From contig NZ_JABBHF010000002.1 in assembly GCF_012910715.1 (NCBI RefSeq), positions 315,001 to 379,000 on the forward strand: 64,000 bases of DNA. Direction: 5' to 3'. This DNA comes from Flavivirga algicola (GTDB taxonomy: Bacteria; Bacteroidota; Bacteroidia; Flavobacteriales; Flavobacteriaceae). The first letter of the stretch is position 1. Every line of letters starts with the position of its first letter. This document shows, piece by piece, positions 9,744-18,041 of this stretch. A program made the position numbers and the translations under genes. The notes beneath the pieces are model-generated. The model saw nothing but the letters and a program-made list of their open reading frames with translations. It made no database searches and was not told where the DNA came from.

Positions 9744-11138
9744 CTATAATTTAACAATCTTATAACTTTCCTCATCGATATTTAAGAGATAAATACCGCT
9801 ATTTAAATGACGAATATCTAATCTTATTTCGGAAGCATTAACGGGTATACTCAATAGCTTAGCTCCATCAATTGAATATAAAGCAATCGTTTTGGGTCTT
9901 GAAGATTTAAAATCTACAAATAAGTAATCTGAAGTTGGATTAGGATATATTTCAAAAGAGAAATCATTCAATTCGGTTATAGATAAAACAGGCGCTTCTA
10001 ACGGATTATACATGTTGCCTGAAAGTGCGAACATATAAATAGCCCTTAATGTAGCTCCGAAATAAGCACTGGTCGATTGATTTTTTAATTCAGCATAACC
10101 ATTATTTACAAAACTTTGGGTACTTGAAGACATGCCTGCCGTAGCATAAGCCCCTGTAAATGTTGGGTCCTTATAAGTTGTATTGATTGCTACACCTGTC
10201 TGATTATAGCCTGGATAAATCTGATCAAAACCGCCTTTATCCGTTACAAAGTTATTACATAAAACAGAATATTCTAATGCTTTCGAATGGCCATGCCAAA
10301 CATAATCTATAGCTATTCGCCAGGGGGTTCTGGCTGCATCATAATAATACGATTTCCCTTCATTATAAGCCCAGGATACTATAGTTGAATAATCCCCATC
10401 TGCTTCACACCAATCTGACACCAAATTATAAACAGCGCTTTGTTTAGACAAATTAGCATCAATAATATTGTAGCATTTATTGGCAACGGCATTCCAAAAT
10501 GTGACATCGTTCGTATACTCACCAAGTACCCTAAAATAACCTGTTGTAAAGTACGATGGATTTGTATTAACACTTCCCCCCCAAGCATCGCCTGGTTTTA
10601 AGACATTTGTATTAGCCTCAACTTCATGATTTTTTATAGCTGCTATTAATGCTTTTGCATCATTTTGATAATTTATAGCACCAGCATTTCCCCAACGCTT
10701 TTCTGCCACCATTAGAGCTATAGCAGCATCTAATTCGGCATCGGTAGCTCCATTTTGACCAATAACGCTCGAACAACCATCTATTTTCCAGTTCATAAGA
10801 CCGTTCGCATTAGAAAAATCTTGGTAATAAAGCCATAAACCATCAAAGAGTTGTTTATCATTTGCATAAGCAGACAACAACATACCGTAAGCCACACCTT
10901 CGGAAACTGTTTCAGTGGGCGTGTCAAACTTTATTCTATATCTCCCATTTGTACATGGTGTTGCAAAAGCATTTCGCCATGCCACATAGACATCATATAA
11001 ATCGTTGGCTTGAATGTTTGTTGGCTGTATGCCATAATCATAATCCCTATTCAAAAAACTCACTTGAGATATTTGAGCATTAGAAAGGTTAATCAATAAA
11101 AACAATAGGGAAACGGTTGTAAGATAACGTTTATTCAT
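9744..11138 (-). CDS. Secreted glycoside hydrolase family 8 enzyme with T9SS sorting domain
   Basis: 464 residues with a signal peptide (MNKRYLTTVSLLFLLINLSNAQ). GH8 landmarks are clear: the general-acid glutamate in TVSEGVAYGML (E80) and the conserved aspartates in GATDAELDAAIAL (D133/D137), on an (alpha/alpha)6 barrel of about 350 residues. The C-terminal ~75 residues (FEIYPNPTSDYLF ... IYLLNIDEESYKIVKL) are a T9SS type A sorting domain. GH8 members hydrolyse beta-1,4-glucan, xylan, chitosan or lichenan; which one applies here cannot be read from sequence. It lies upstream of the beta-helix gene on the same strand and is likely functionally related. Confidence 0.92.
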   Translation of the reverse strand: MNKRYLTTVSLLFLLINLSNAQISQVSFLNRDYDYGIQPTNIQANDLYDVYVAWRNAFATPCTNGRYRIKFDTPTETVSEGVAYGMLLSAYANDKQLFDGLWLYYQDFSNANGLMNWKIDGCSSVIGQNGATDAELDAAIALMVAEKRWGNAGAINYQNDAKALIAAIKNHEVEANTNVLKPGDAWGGSVNTNPSYFTTGYFRVLGEYTNDVTFWNAVANKCYNIIDANLSKQSAVYNLVSDWCEADGDYSTIVSWAYNEGKSYYYDAARTPWRIAIDYVWHGHSKALEYSVLCNNFVTDKGGFDQIYPGYNQTGVAINTTYKDPTFTGAYATAGMSSSTQSFVNNGYAELKNQSTSAYFGATLRAIYMFALSGNMYNPLEAPVLSITELNDFSFEIYPNPTSDYLFVDFKSSRPKTIALYSIDGAKLLSIPVNASEIRLDIRHLNSGIYLLNIDEESYKIVKL

Positions 11139-11207
11139 AAGTAGGTATTTATATTTTCATATATATACGCTACTAAATCGTAAAACAGATCTTACAAAAA
11201 AGTTAAA

Positions 11208-12674
11208 TTAAATCCCGTTTATAAAACTCCCGTACGGATCTTTAAATTGAATCCCTTCAGTAAATCGTTGCTTGCTTAATTGTTTGAACTCTACTAAAGC
11301 CCAAAGCACAAATTCTTTTACAAAATAACTATCTGGTTTAGACAAATTAGGTTGATACTCACCTAACAGATCATCTAAAGGCGTAATAGAATCCAGTAAA
11401 CTTCTATATTCTTTATCACGCAAATCATCTAATAGTTCAAAACCATCTTTTTGATTAAAAAACCAGGATATAATAGCATCATAAGGCGTTTCATCCTCTT
11501 GCTTCTTTAGCTTTTCGAGCTTTGGAAAAAATTCACCAAACAAACTTTTAACAGCTTCGCCTATTAAATTATAAGCAACTACAGCTGCTCCCTCCTGCTC
11601 TCCTTCATAAACCAGTTCTACCTTACCTGTAATAGATGGAATAATACCGACAAAATCACTTAAACGCAGCATGGTAATTTTATCACCAGAGATTAAAGCC
11701 CTACGCTCGGCAGTACTCAACAAATTTTCCAAGGCGGTAATACTCAGTCTCGCACTTACCCCACTTTTGGCATCAATGAAGTCATTTTCACGAGCTTCAA
11801 ATACAACCTGTTCTAATAAATCTCTGGCTAAATCTGGAACCAAAACAGTTTGTTTCTGCCCTTCAACCAACTTGGCTTCCTGTTCTGTTATTAATCGAGC
11901 CGTTTCAATATCTATAGGGTAATGTGTTAAGATTTGAGAACCAATCCTATCCTTTAAAGGTGTTACAATACTACCTCTATTGGTATAATCTTCGGGGTTA
12001 GCTGTGAATACAAACTGAATATCCAAAGGCAATCGCAGTTTAAACCCTCTAATTTGAATATCACCCTCTTGTAAAATATTGAATAAGGCTACTTGAATTC
12101 TAGCTTGTAGATCGGGTAACTCATTAATAACAAAAATACAACGATTGGCTCTTGGTATCATACCATAATGAATCACTCGGTCATCAGCATAACTCAATTT
12201 TAAATTAGCTGCTTTTATAGGATCGACATCTCCAATAATATCTGCCACCGTAACATCGGGAGTTGCTAGTTTTTCTGCAAAGCGTTCACTCCTATGCAAC
12301 CAGGAAATAGGCGTATTATCCCCTTTTTCTTTTATTAGCTCTACTGCAAATCTTGAAATGGGTTGTAATGGATCGTCATTTATTTCAGAACCTTCTACAT
12401 AAGGGATATTGTCATCTAATAAATTCAACATTAATCGCGCCAAGCGGGTTTTTGCTTGTCCTCGCAAACCTAAAAGATTAATATTATGGCGAGATAAAAT
12501 AGCGCGTTCTAACTCAGGAATCACAGTATTTTCATAACCATGTACGCCTTCAAAAGTTGTTTCTTTATTTTTTATTTTCTGAATGAGGTTTTCCCTCAAT
12601 TCATCTTTAATAGATTTTGATTGATAACCTGACTTTTTTAAGTCGCCTAGTGTTTTTATTGTATCTATATTCAT
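11208..12674 (-). CDS. MoxR/magnesium-chelatase-type AAA+ ATPase
   Basis: 488-residue AAA+ protein of the ChlI/MoxR group. Walker A is GLRGQAKTR (about residues 83-91), with alanine where the usual motif has glycine. Walker B-like CIFVINELPDL and sensor-1 FTANPEDY follow, then PLKDRIGSQ and a C-terminal lid. Such ATPases remodel partner complexes together with a VWA (ChlD-like) protein that has a metal-ion-dependent adhesion site. The matching VWA gene lies on the same strand at 13556-14686. The two are normally adjacent, but here about 880 bases of nuclease gene and palindromic repeats separate them. The substrate is unknown; nothing nearby suggests chlorophyll synthesis. Confidence 0.9.
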   Translation of the reverse strand: MNIDTIKTLGDLKKSGYQSKSIKDELRENLIQKIKNKETTFEGVHGYENTVIPELERAILSRHNINLLGLRGQAKTRLARLMLNLLDDNIPYVEGSEINDDPLQPISRFAVELIKEKGDNTPISWLHRSERFAEKLATPDVTVADIIGDVDPIKAANLKLSYADDRVIHYGMIPRANRCIFVINELPDLQARIQVALFNILQEGDIQIRGFKLRLPLDIQFVFTANPEDYTNRGSIVTPLKDRIGSQILTHYPIDIETARLITEQEAKLVEGQKQTVLVPDLARDLLEQVVFEARENDFIDAKSGVSARLSITALENLLSTAERRALISGDKITMLRLSDFVGIIPSITGKVELVYEGEQEGAAVVAYNLIGEAVKSLFGEFFPKLEKLKKQEDETPYDAIISWFFNQKDGFELLDDLRDKEYRSLLDSITPLDDLLGEYQPNLSKPDSYFVKEFVLWALVEFKQLSKQRFTEGIQFKDPYGSFINGI

Positions 12675-12723
12675 ATATTTTTATTCTCTGTACTTGATTC
12701 TTTTTACTTATCTCTGTGCTTTT

Positions 12724-12893
12724 TTAACCCTCCGAATTTTCTTTTTGAAAATCCACCTCCCTTAAAAATAAGGGAGGAACAAGTTCTATTTATATTTCTA
12801 AAAACTTTTTTCCACGCTTTTTCTTATTCACCCTTACAGCTTAATTATTACTGCTCTCCTCTTAAATTTAATCGGAAGAAAGAGGTGTTTTAT
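12724..12893. repeat. Palindromic repeat, copy A (left of the nuclease)
   Basis: First of three related units. It opens CCCTCCGAA, then a stem ATTTTC/GAAAAT, then hairpin CCTCCCTT (12756-12763)/AAGGGAGG (12770-12777), a diverged spacer, the block CTTAATTATTACTGCTCTCC and the end AGAGGTGTTTT. The stop codon of the DUF559 gene (12890-12892) overlaps its right edge. Confidence 0.85.
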
Positions 12894-13249
12894 TTAAAAT
12901 TTTCTTTTATCTCCATAAAAACAGATGCTAAATTTTCGAACACCATTTTGTTTTCAAATCTAATTACTGTGTATCCCAACTCTGTTAAAACTTTTGTTCT
13001 CTCTCTATCTTTCTCTTGAGCGATTTCGTTATTATGAACTTCTCCATCTAATTCAATTATCAATTTTTCTTTAAAGCAATAAAAGTCTACAATATAATTT
13101 TTAATACTATGCTGTCTTGTAAAACGTCTTCCCTCAAATTGCTTTGCTTTTAAATGCTTCCATAAAAAGGCTTCCGCTGGTGTCAAAGATTGTCTTAATT
13201 CTGCTCGTTTTTCTTTTAAATGTTTTAATGAATGAATTTGTTGTTCCAT
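12890..13249 (-). CDS. DUF559 (Vsr-like PD-(D/E)XK) endonuclease
   Basis: 119-residue single-domain protein. RRFTRQHSIKNYIVDFYC, then KLIIELDGEVH, then GYTVIRFENKMVFEN are the conserved blocks of DUF559, a relative of very-short-patch repair endonucleases. The catalytic D (in IVDFYC) and ExD (in IIELDG) residues are intact. The frame is open to 13285, but ATG 13249 (MEQQIHSLKHLK) matches the usual family start, and the upstream codons run into repeat copy B. The gene fills the whole gap between repeats A and B: its stop touches copy A and its start is 11 bases from copy B. No methylase or transposase is nearby. A role in repeat mobility is inference; stand-alone DNA repair or nicking is the alternative. 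Confidence 0.88.
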   Translation of the reverse strand: MEQQIHSLKHLKEKRAELRQSLTPAEAFLWKHLKAKQFEGRRFTRQHSIKNYIVDFYCFKEKLIIELDGEVHNNEIAQEKDRERTKVLTELGYTVIRFENKMVFENLASVFMEIKENFK

Positions 13250-13260
13250 TATGATATTTT

Positions 13261-13457
13261 TAACCCTCCGAATTCCGATTATCATCGGAATCCACCTCCC
13301 TTAAAACAAGGGAGGAGCTAGTTCAATTTGTATTTTCGACCAATCTTAATACGCCTTTTATTATTCAGCTCTATAGCTTAATTATTACTGCTCTCCTCTT
13401 AAATTTGAGAGGAGAATGAATTCCAGTTTTATAAAAACTGGGAGGAAGAGGTGTTTT
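13261..13457. repeat. Palindromic repeat, copy B (right of the nuclease)
   Basis: Full-length relative of copy A. Stem TTCCGAT (13273-13279)/ATCGGAA (13284-13290) replaces the different but still self-complementary stem of copy A. Hairpin CCTCCCTT (13295-13302)/AAGGGAGG (13308-13315) is unchanged. The shared block CTTAATTATTACTGCTCTCC is followed by CTCCTCT/AGAGGAG (13393-13414), an extra hairpin CCAGTTTT/AAAACTGG (13423-13441), and the common end GGAAGAGGTGTTTT. Confidence 0.88.
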
Positions 13458-13482
13458 TATTTATTAATCTTTAAATATACTA

Positions 13483-13540
13483 CCCCCCCGAATTCCAATT
13501 ATCATCGGAATCCGCCTCCCTTAAAACAAGGGAGGAGCAA
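13483..13540. repeat. Palindromic repeat, partial copy C
   Basis: Repeats only the left half of copy B: CCCCCCGAATTCC, ATTATCATCGGAATCC, then CCTCCCTT (13515-13522)/AAGGGAGG (13528-13535) and AGCAAGT. It stops before the second block and ends 16 bases from the VWA gene stop. Confidence 0.8.
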
Positions 13541-13555
13541 GTACTATTAATGTTT

Positions 13556-14686
13556 TTAACTTCCTCTAATACGTTTCTTTCTATTCGTTTCGTAATCTTC
13601 AAAAATCATTTCACCCAAGCCTTTCAATCCAGTATAAAATGCTTTTCCTTGATTAGCATAGGTAAACTCTCTTACAAACTGCATCAAATAACTATCCTGG
13701 GCAATCATAAATGTTGTAATTGGAATATGCAAACGTCTTGCTTGTTGCGCCATCGCATAGCATTTATTTACAATATGCTTATCTAACCCATTACTATTTT
13801 TATAATACTGACCATCTGGCAAACGCAAACAACTCGGTTTTCCATCAGTAATCATAAAAATTTGTTTATTAGTATTTCTTTTTCTTCGGAGTAAATCCAT
13901 CGCTAATTGCAAACCAGCAACCGTGTTGGTGTGATATGGCCCTACTTTTAAATAAGGTAAATCTTTTATCTCAATCTGCCAAGCATCATTTCCAAATACT
14001 AAAATATCTAAAGTGTCTTTTGGATAACGCGTTGTAATCAATTCGGCCAATGCCATGGCTACCCGTTTAGCTGGCGTTATTCGGTCTTCTTCATAGAGAA
14101 TCATACTATGGCTAATATCAATCATTAAAACCGTGCTCATTTGTGATTTATGAAGTGTTTCCTCAACAACTAAATCTTCTTCAGATAGGTTAAAGTCTCC
14201 AATCCCATGATTGATCTGAGCATTTTTTAAACTTTCGGTCATCGATACTTTATCTAAAGCATCTCCAAATTGATAATTTCTAAAATCGCCTGTATGTTCA
14301 TCACCTATACCAATACTTTTACTTTTATGATTCCCCTGTCCGCTACGTTTAATCTTTCCGAAAATATGATCTAAAGCTTGCTGACGAATAGCACGTTCGG
14401 TTTTCGCAGTAATCGCCATACTTCCATGACCATCGGGATCAATGGTTTCTCTAATATATCCCTTCTTTTTTAAATCCTCGATAAAATCATCAATCGTATA
14501 ATCGTCAGTAGTCAGTTTATATTCCTTATCCAATTCCCGTAACCAATCAATAGCTTCATCAAAATCGCCCGAAGTGTGGGTGATGAGTTCTTTAAAAACT
14601 TCAAAAATCCTATCAAAAGGAGATTGATAAGGCGTTTCATATTTTTTAAATACAAATCCTTTTCTTATGGGTTTATCATATTTCAT
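13556..14686 (-). CDS. VWA-domain protein, partner of the MoxR-type ATPase
   Basis: 376 residues, no signal peptide, so cytoplasmic. The C-terminal half is a von Willebrand A domain with a complete metal-ion-dependent adhesion site: TVLMIDISHSM (DxSxS), a threonine-containing middle loop in GPYHTNTVAG, and MITDGKPS for the third ligand. The N-terminal ~170 residues are charged and helical. This is the ChlD/CoxE-like half of a MoxR-VWA pair, and the ATPase is downstream at 11208-12674. The pair likely works as a chaperone or metal-insertion machine on an unknown client. It is divergent from the 14791 gene. Confidence 0.9.
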   Translation of the reverse strand: MKYDKPIRKGFVFKKYETPYQSPFDRIFEVFKELITHTSGDFDEAIDWLRELDKEYKLTTDDYTIDDFIEDLKKKGYIRETIDPDGHGSMAITAKTERAIRQQALDHIFGKIKRSGQGNHKSKSIGIGDEHTGDFRNYQFGDALDKVSMTESLKNAQINHGIGDFNLSEEDLVVEETLHKSQMSTVLMIDISHSMILYEEDRITPAKRVAMALAELITTRYPKDTLDILVFGNDAWQIEIKDLPYLKVGPYHTNTVAGLQLAMDLLRRKRNTNKQIFMITDGKPSCLRLPDGQYYKNSNGLDKHIVNKCYAMAQQARRLHIPITTFMIAQDSYLMQFVREFTYANQGKAFYTGLKGLGEMIFEDYETNRKKRIRGS

Positions 14687-14790
14687 AGCTGTATAAAAAT
14701 ACTATATTTTTCTAAAATATGATATTAACATCTCATTAAGATTCTCACGATAACTTTTTCTTACCTTTATTCAAACTAATCAAATTTTAA

Positions 14791-17700
14791 ATGAAACAAA
14801 CGCTTTGCCTTTTGATACTATTTGTATCAATATCTACATCATCCCAAGAATTTTCAATAGACTTATTAAAAAACATGCAGCCGCGAAATATTGGCCCTGG
14901 AGGCATGTCTGGCCGTGTTACAGCCATCGATGTTGTCCATACAAATCCAGACATCATGTATGTAGGCACCGCTTCTGGTGGCTTGTGGAAATCTACTTCT
15001 GGAGGTATTAAATGGCAACCTATTTTCGACAAAGAGGTTACAGCTTCTATTGGTGCGGTCGCTATTCAACAATCAAACCCTAGTGTTATTTGGACAGGGA
15101 CAGGAGAAGGAAACCCTAGAAATAGCTTAAATGGCGGTTATGGCATCTACAAATCGTTAGATGGTGGCAAAAACTGGACATTGATGGGTTTAGAAAAAAC
15201 GCGTCACATACACCGTATTGTTATCGACCCAACAAACCCCAATACCATCTATGTTGCCGCTATTGGTTCTCCTTGGGGTATTCATCCAGAACGAGGCGTT
15301 TATAAAACAACGGATGGCGGTAAAACATGGGATAAAATATTATTTATTAATAACAAAACGGGAGCAGCCGATTTGGTTATGGACCCAACAAATCCAAATA
15401 AACTCATTGCAGCCATGTGGGAACATAAACGCGATCCCTGGTTTTTTAATTCTGGAGGTGAAGGCTCAGGATTGCATATCACTCATGACGGTGGTCAAAC
15501 ATGGAAAAAACTAAGTGATGAAGACGGCTTACCTAAAGGAAACCTAGGGCGTATAGGGATTGCCATTGCTGCAAACAAACCCAATACCATTTATGCCCTT
15601 GTAGAAGCTAAAAAAAATGCACTATACAAGAGTGAAGATGGTGGTTTTAAATGGAAAAAAATAAATGATAAAAGTGGTATTGGCAACCGCCCCTTCTACT
15701 ATTCTGAAATTTATGTAGATCCACAAAATGAAAATCGTCTTTATACCATATATACTTATGTGAATGTTAGTCAAGATGGCGGAAAGAGCTTTTCCCAGCT
15801 CATGCCTGCATACGGATCTAATAATGGCATCCATCCTGATCACCATGCTTGGTGGATACATCCAAATAATGGTAATTTTATGATAGATGGTAATGACGGC
15901 GGATTAAACATTACTAAAGATGGTGGTAAAACTTGGCGGTTTATAGGTAACTTGCCTGTAGCACAGTTTTATCATATAAATGTGGATAATGATATTCCTT
16001 ATAATGTTTATGGAGGTATGCAAGACAATGGCTCCTGGAAAGGTCCTGCCTATGTTTGGCGGTCTCAAGGTATTAGGAATTCATACTGGCAAGAAATAAG
16101 TTTTGGTGATGGTTTTGATGTGGTTCCAGATAGAGAAGACTCTCGATTTGGTTGGTCCATGAGTCAACAAGGTTTTGTAAGCAGATACGATTCTGAAACT
16201 GGGAATAATTACACAGTAAGACCAACACATCCCGATCCTAATGTAAAACTCAGGTTTAATTGGAACTCAGCTATCCATATCGATCCTTTTAATTCCAACA
16301 CGATCTATTTTGGAAGTCAATTTGTTCATAAATCTACAGACAAGGGCTTAACTTGGGAAGTTATCTCTAAAGACTTAACAACAAACGATCCTGAAAAACA
16401 AAAACAAAGTGAAAGTGGCGGACTAACCTTGGATGCCACTGGCGCAGAAAATCACTGTACTATTTTAGTTATTGAGCCTTCTCCCTTAGAAAAAGACATG
16501 CTTTGGATTGGTACAGATGATGGTCGTGTACATATCACTCAAAATGGCGGACAAACTTACGTTGATGTCACAAAAAACATTAAAGACCTACCTGCTGGTA
16601 GCTGGATTCCTCAAATAAAAGCATCTAACAAAAACAAAGGAGAAGCACTTTTAATAGCCAATGATTATAGACGTTTTAATTATACGCCTTATGCTTACAG
16701 AACTAAAAACTATGGAAAAACATGGCAACGTATCGTTAATGACAAGGATGTAAAAAGTTATACGTTATCAATAGTGGAAGATCTTAAAAACCCTAATTTA
16801 TTATTTTTAGGAACAGATGACGGTTTATACATCTCATTAAACGCGGGAAAGAAATGGGTTAAATGGACCCAAGGATTCCCTACGGTTCCAGTAAAGGACT
16901 TAGTTATTCATCCTCGCGAACATGATTTAGTTATAGGAACTTTTGGTCGTGCAGCATGGGTTTTAGACGATATTCGTCCATTACGGGCTATGGCTAAAAA
17001 CCAGCAAGTACTCAATCAGAAACTAGAGTTGTTTCAACCCCCTATTGCTTATCTAGCTGCCTATCAACAGCCAACTGGTACCCGCTTTGGAGGTGATGCA
17101 ACATACCATGGAAAAAACAGAAGGTCTGGCGCACAAATATCCTACTATGTAACCATCGATAAGAAAGAGTCGTCCAATAAAGAGAAAGAAGAAGCGGATG
17201 ATGAAAAGGAGGATAAGCCTCTGAAATACGTTTCAGATTTGCCTAGTACAGGAGTTCAGGACGATGACAAAAATGTAGTCAAATGGGATTCGTTAACTAT
17301 GAAAATTTATGATGGAGACCGTTTAATAAGAACCTTGAAGCGAAAAGCCCCTAAGGAAACTGGCATACATAAATGGACTTGGTATTTAAATGAAAAAGGT
17401 CCCAATAGAGCTTCAAGAAAGATTAGCAAAAATAAAAATGAGCCTGGAGGCGTTAAAGTTAAACCTGGCGCTTATAAAATAGTATTAAGTTTTGGGGATC
17501 AAATCTCGGAAACAATGATTACCGTTAAAAATGACCCGCGCTTAAATAAATCAGATCGTGCCATCAATGAGGTATACAATGCTTCAAAGGATATTGAAAA
17601 TATGATACAGACTATGGCTGATGCTGTAAAACAATTAGTTGAAAGCAAACAAATTGCTAAAAAGTATCAATCTGATTTAAAGAAATTGGATAAGGAGTTA

Positions 17701-18039
17701 TATAAAGATCAAATAAAGGCTTCAAAGGATATTATCAAGGATGTTAATACTATTATTGACTTGTTTTTAGGAAAAGAAGATAAGAGGCAAGGTATCACTC
17801 GTAACCCAGAGGTCACTATTAGTCAACGAATTAATTCAGCAAATAGCTATGTTAAATCTAGACAAAACGGGTTAACGACAACAGAAACCATCCTAATAAA
17901 ACATGCCAAAGAAGCTTTAAAAAGTGGACTTGAAAAAACAAATGTGTTTTTTGATAAAGATTGGAAGACCTACAAAAATTTAGTAGAAAGTATAAAATTA
18001 TCCCCATTCAAAGATGTAAAATCATTTAAAACCAATTAG
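14791..18039 (+). CDS. Exported Asp-box/VPS10-like beta-propeller protein
   Basis: 1082 residues with a signal peptide (MKQTLCLLILFVSIS...SSQ). At least six Asp-box (BNR) repeats of the S/T-x-D-G-G-x-x-W type are visible: SLDGGKNWT, TTDGGKTWD, THDGGQTWK, SEDGGFKWK, TKDGGKTWR and STDKGLTWE. They build the sortilin/VPS10-like or sialidase-like propellers of about residues 30-740. A lysine-rich linker and a helical C-terminal domain follow. Databases call such proteins glycosyl hydrolase-like, but catalytic residues are not evident. The S9 peptidase gene starts 2 bases after the stop, so the two are co-transcribed and probably act together in peptide or protein turnover outside the cytoplasm (inference). 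Confidence 0.85.
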   Translation: MKQTLCLLILFVSISTSSQEFSIDLLKNMQPRNIGPGGMSGRVTAIDVVHTNPDIMYVGTASGGLWKSTSGGIKWQPIFDKEVTASIGAVAIQQSNPSVIWTGTGEGNPRNSLNGGYGIYKSLDGGKNWTLMGLEKTRHIHRIVIDPTNPNTIYVAAIGSPWGIHPERGVYKTTDGGKTWDKILFINNKTGAADLVMDPTNPNKLIAAMWEHKRDPWFFNSGGEGSGLHITHDGGQTWKKLSDEDGLPKGNLGRIGIAIAANKPNTIYALVEAKKNALYKSEDGGFKWKKINDKSGIGNRPFYYSEIYVDPQNENRLYTIYTYVNVSQDGGKSFSQLMPAYGSNNGIHPDHHAWWIHPNNGNFMIDGNDGGLNITKDGGKTWRFIGNLPVAQFYHINVDNDIPYNVYGGMQDNGSWKGPAYVWRSQGIRNSYWQEISFGDGFDVVPDREDSRFGWSMSQQGFVSRYDSETGNNYTVRPTHPDPNVKLRFNWNSAIHIDPFNSNTIYFGSQFVHKSTDKGLTWEVISKDLTTNDPEKQKQSESGGLTLDATGAENHCTILVIEPSPLEKDMLWIGTDDGRVHITQNGGQTYVDVTKNIKDLPAGSWIPQIKASNKNKGEALLIANDYRRFNYTPYAYRTKNYGKTWQRIVNDKDVKSYTLSIVEDLKNPNLLFLGTDDGLYISLNAGKKWVKWTQGFPTVPVKDLVIHPREHDLVIGTFGRAAWVLDDIRPLRAMAKNQQVLNQKLELFQPPIAYLAAYQQPTGTRFGGDATYHGKNRRSGAQISYYVTIDKKESSNKEKEEADDEKEDKPLKYVSDLPSTGVQDDDKNVVKWDSLTMKIYDGDRLIRTLKRKAPKETGIHKWTWYLNEKGPNRASRKISKNKNEPGGVKVKPGAYKIVLSFGDQISETMITVKNDPRLNKSDRAINEVYNASKDIENMIQTMADAVKQLVESKQIAKKYQSDLKKLDKELYKDQIKASKDIIKDVNTIIDLFLGKEDKRQGITRNPEVTISQRINSANSYVKSRQNGLTTTETILIKHAKEALKSGLEKTNVFFDKDWKTYKNLVESIKLSPFKDVKSFKTN

Positions 18040-18041
18040 AT

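Noticed and set aside
12724-13540. CRISPR array
   Set aside because: Only three units, of unequal length, 170-197 bases long, with a gene between them; no regular spacers.
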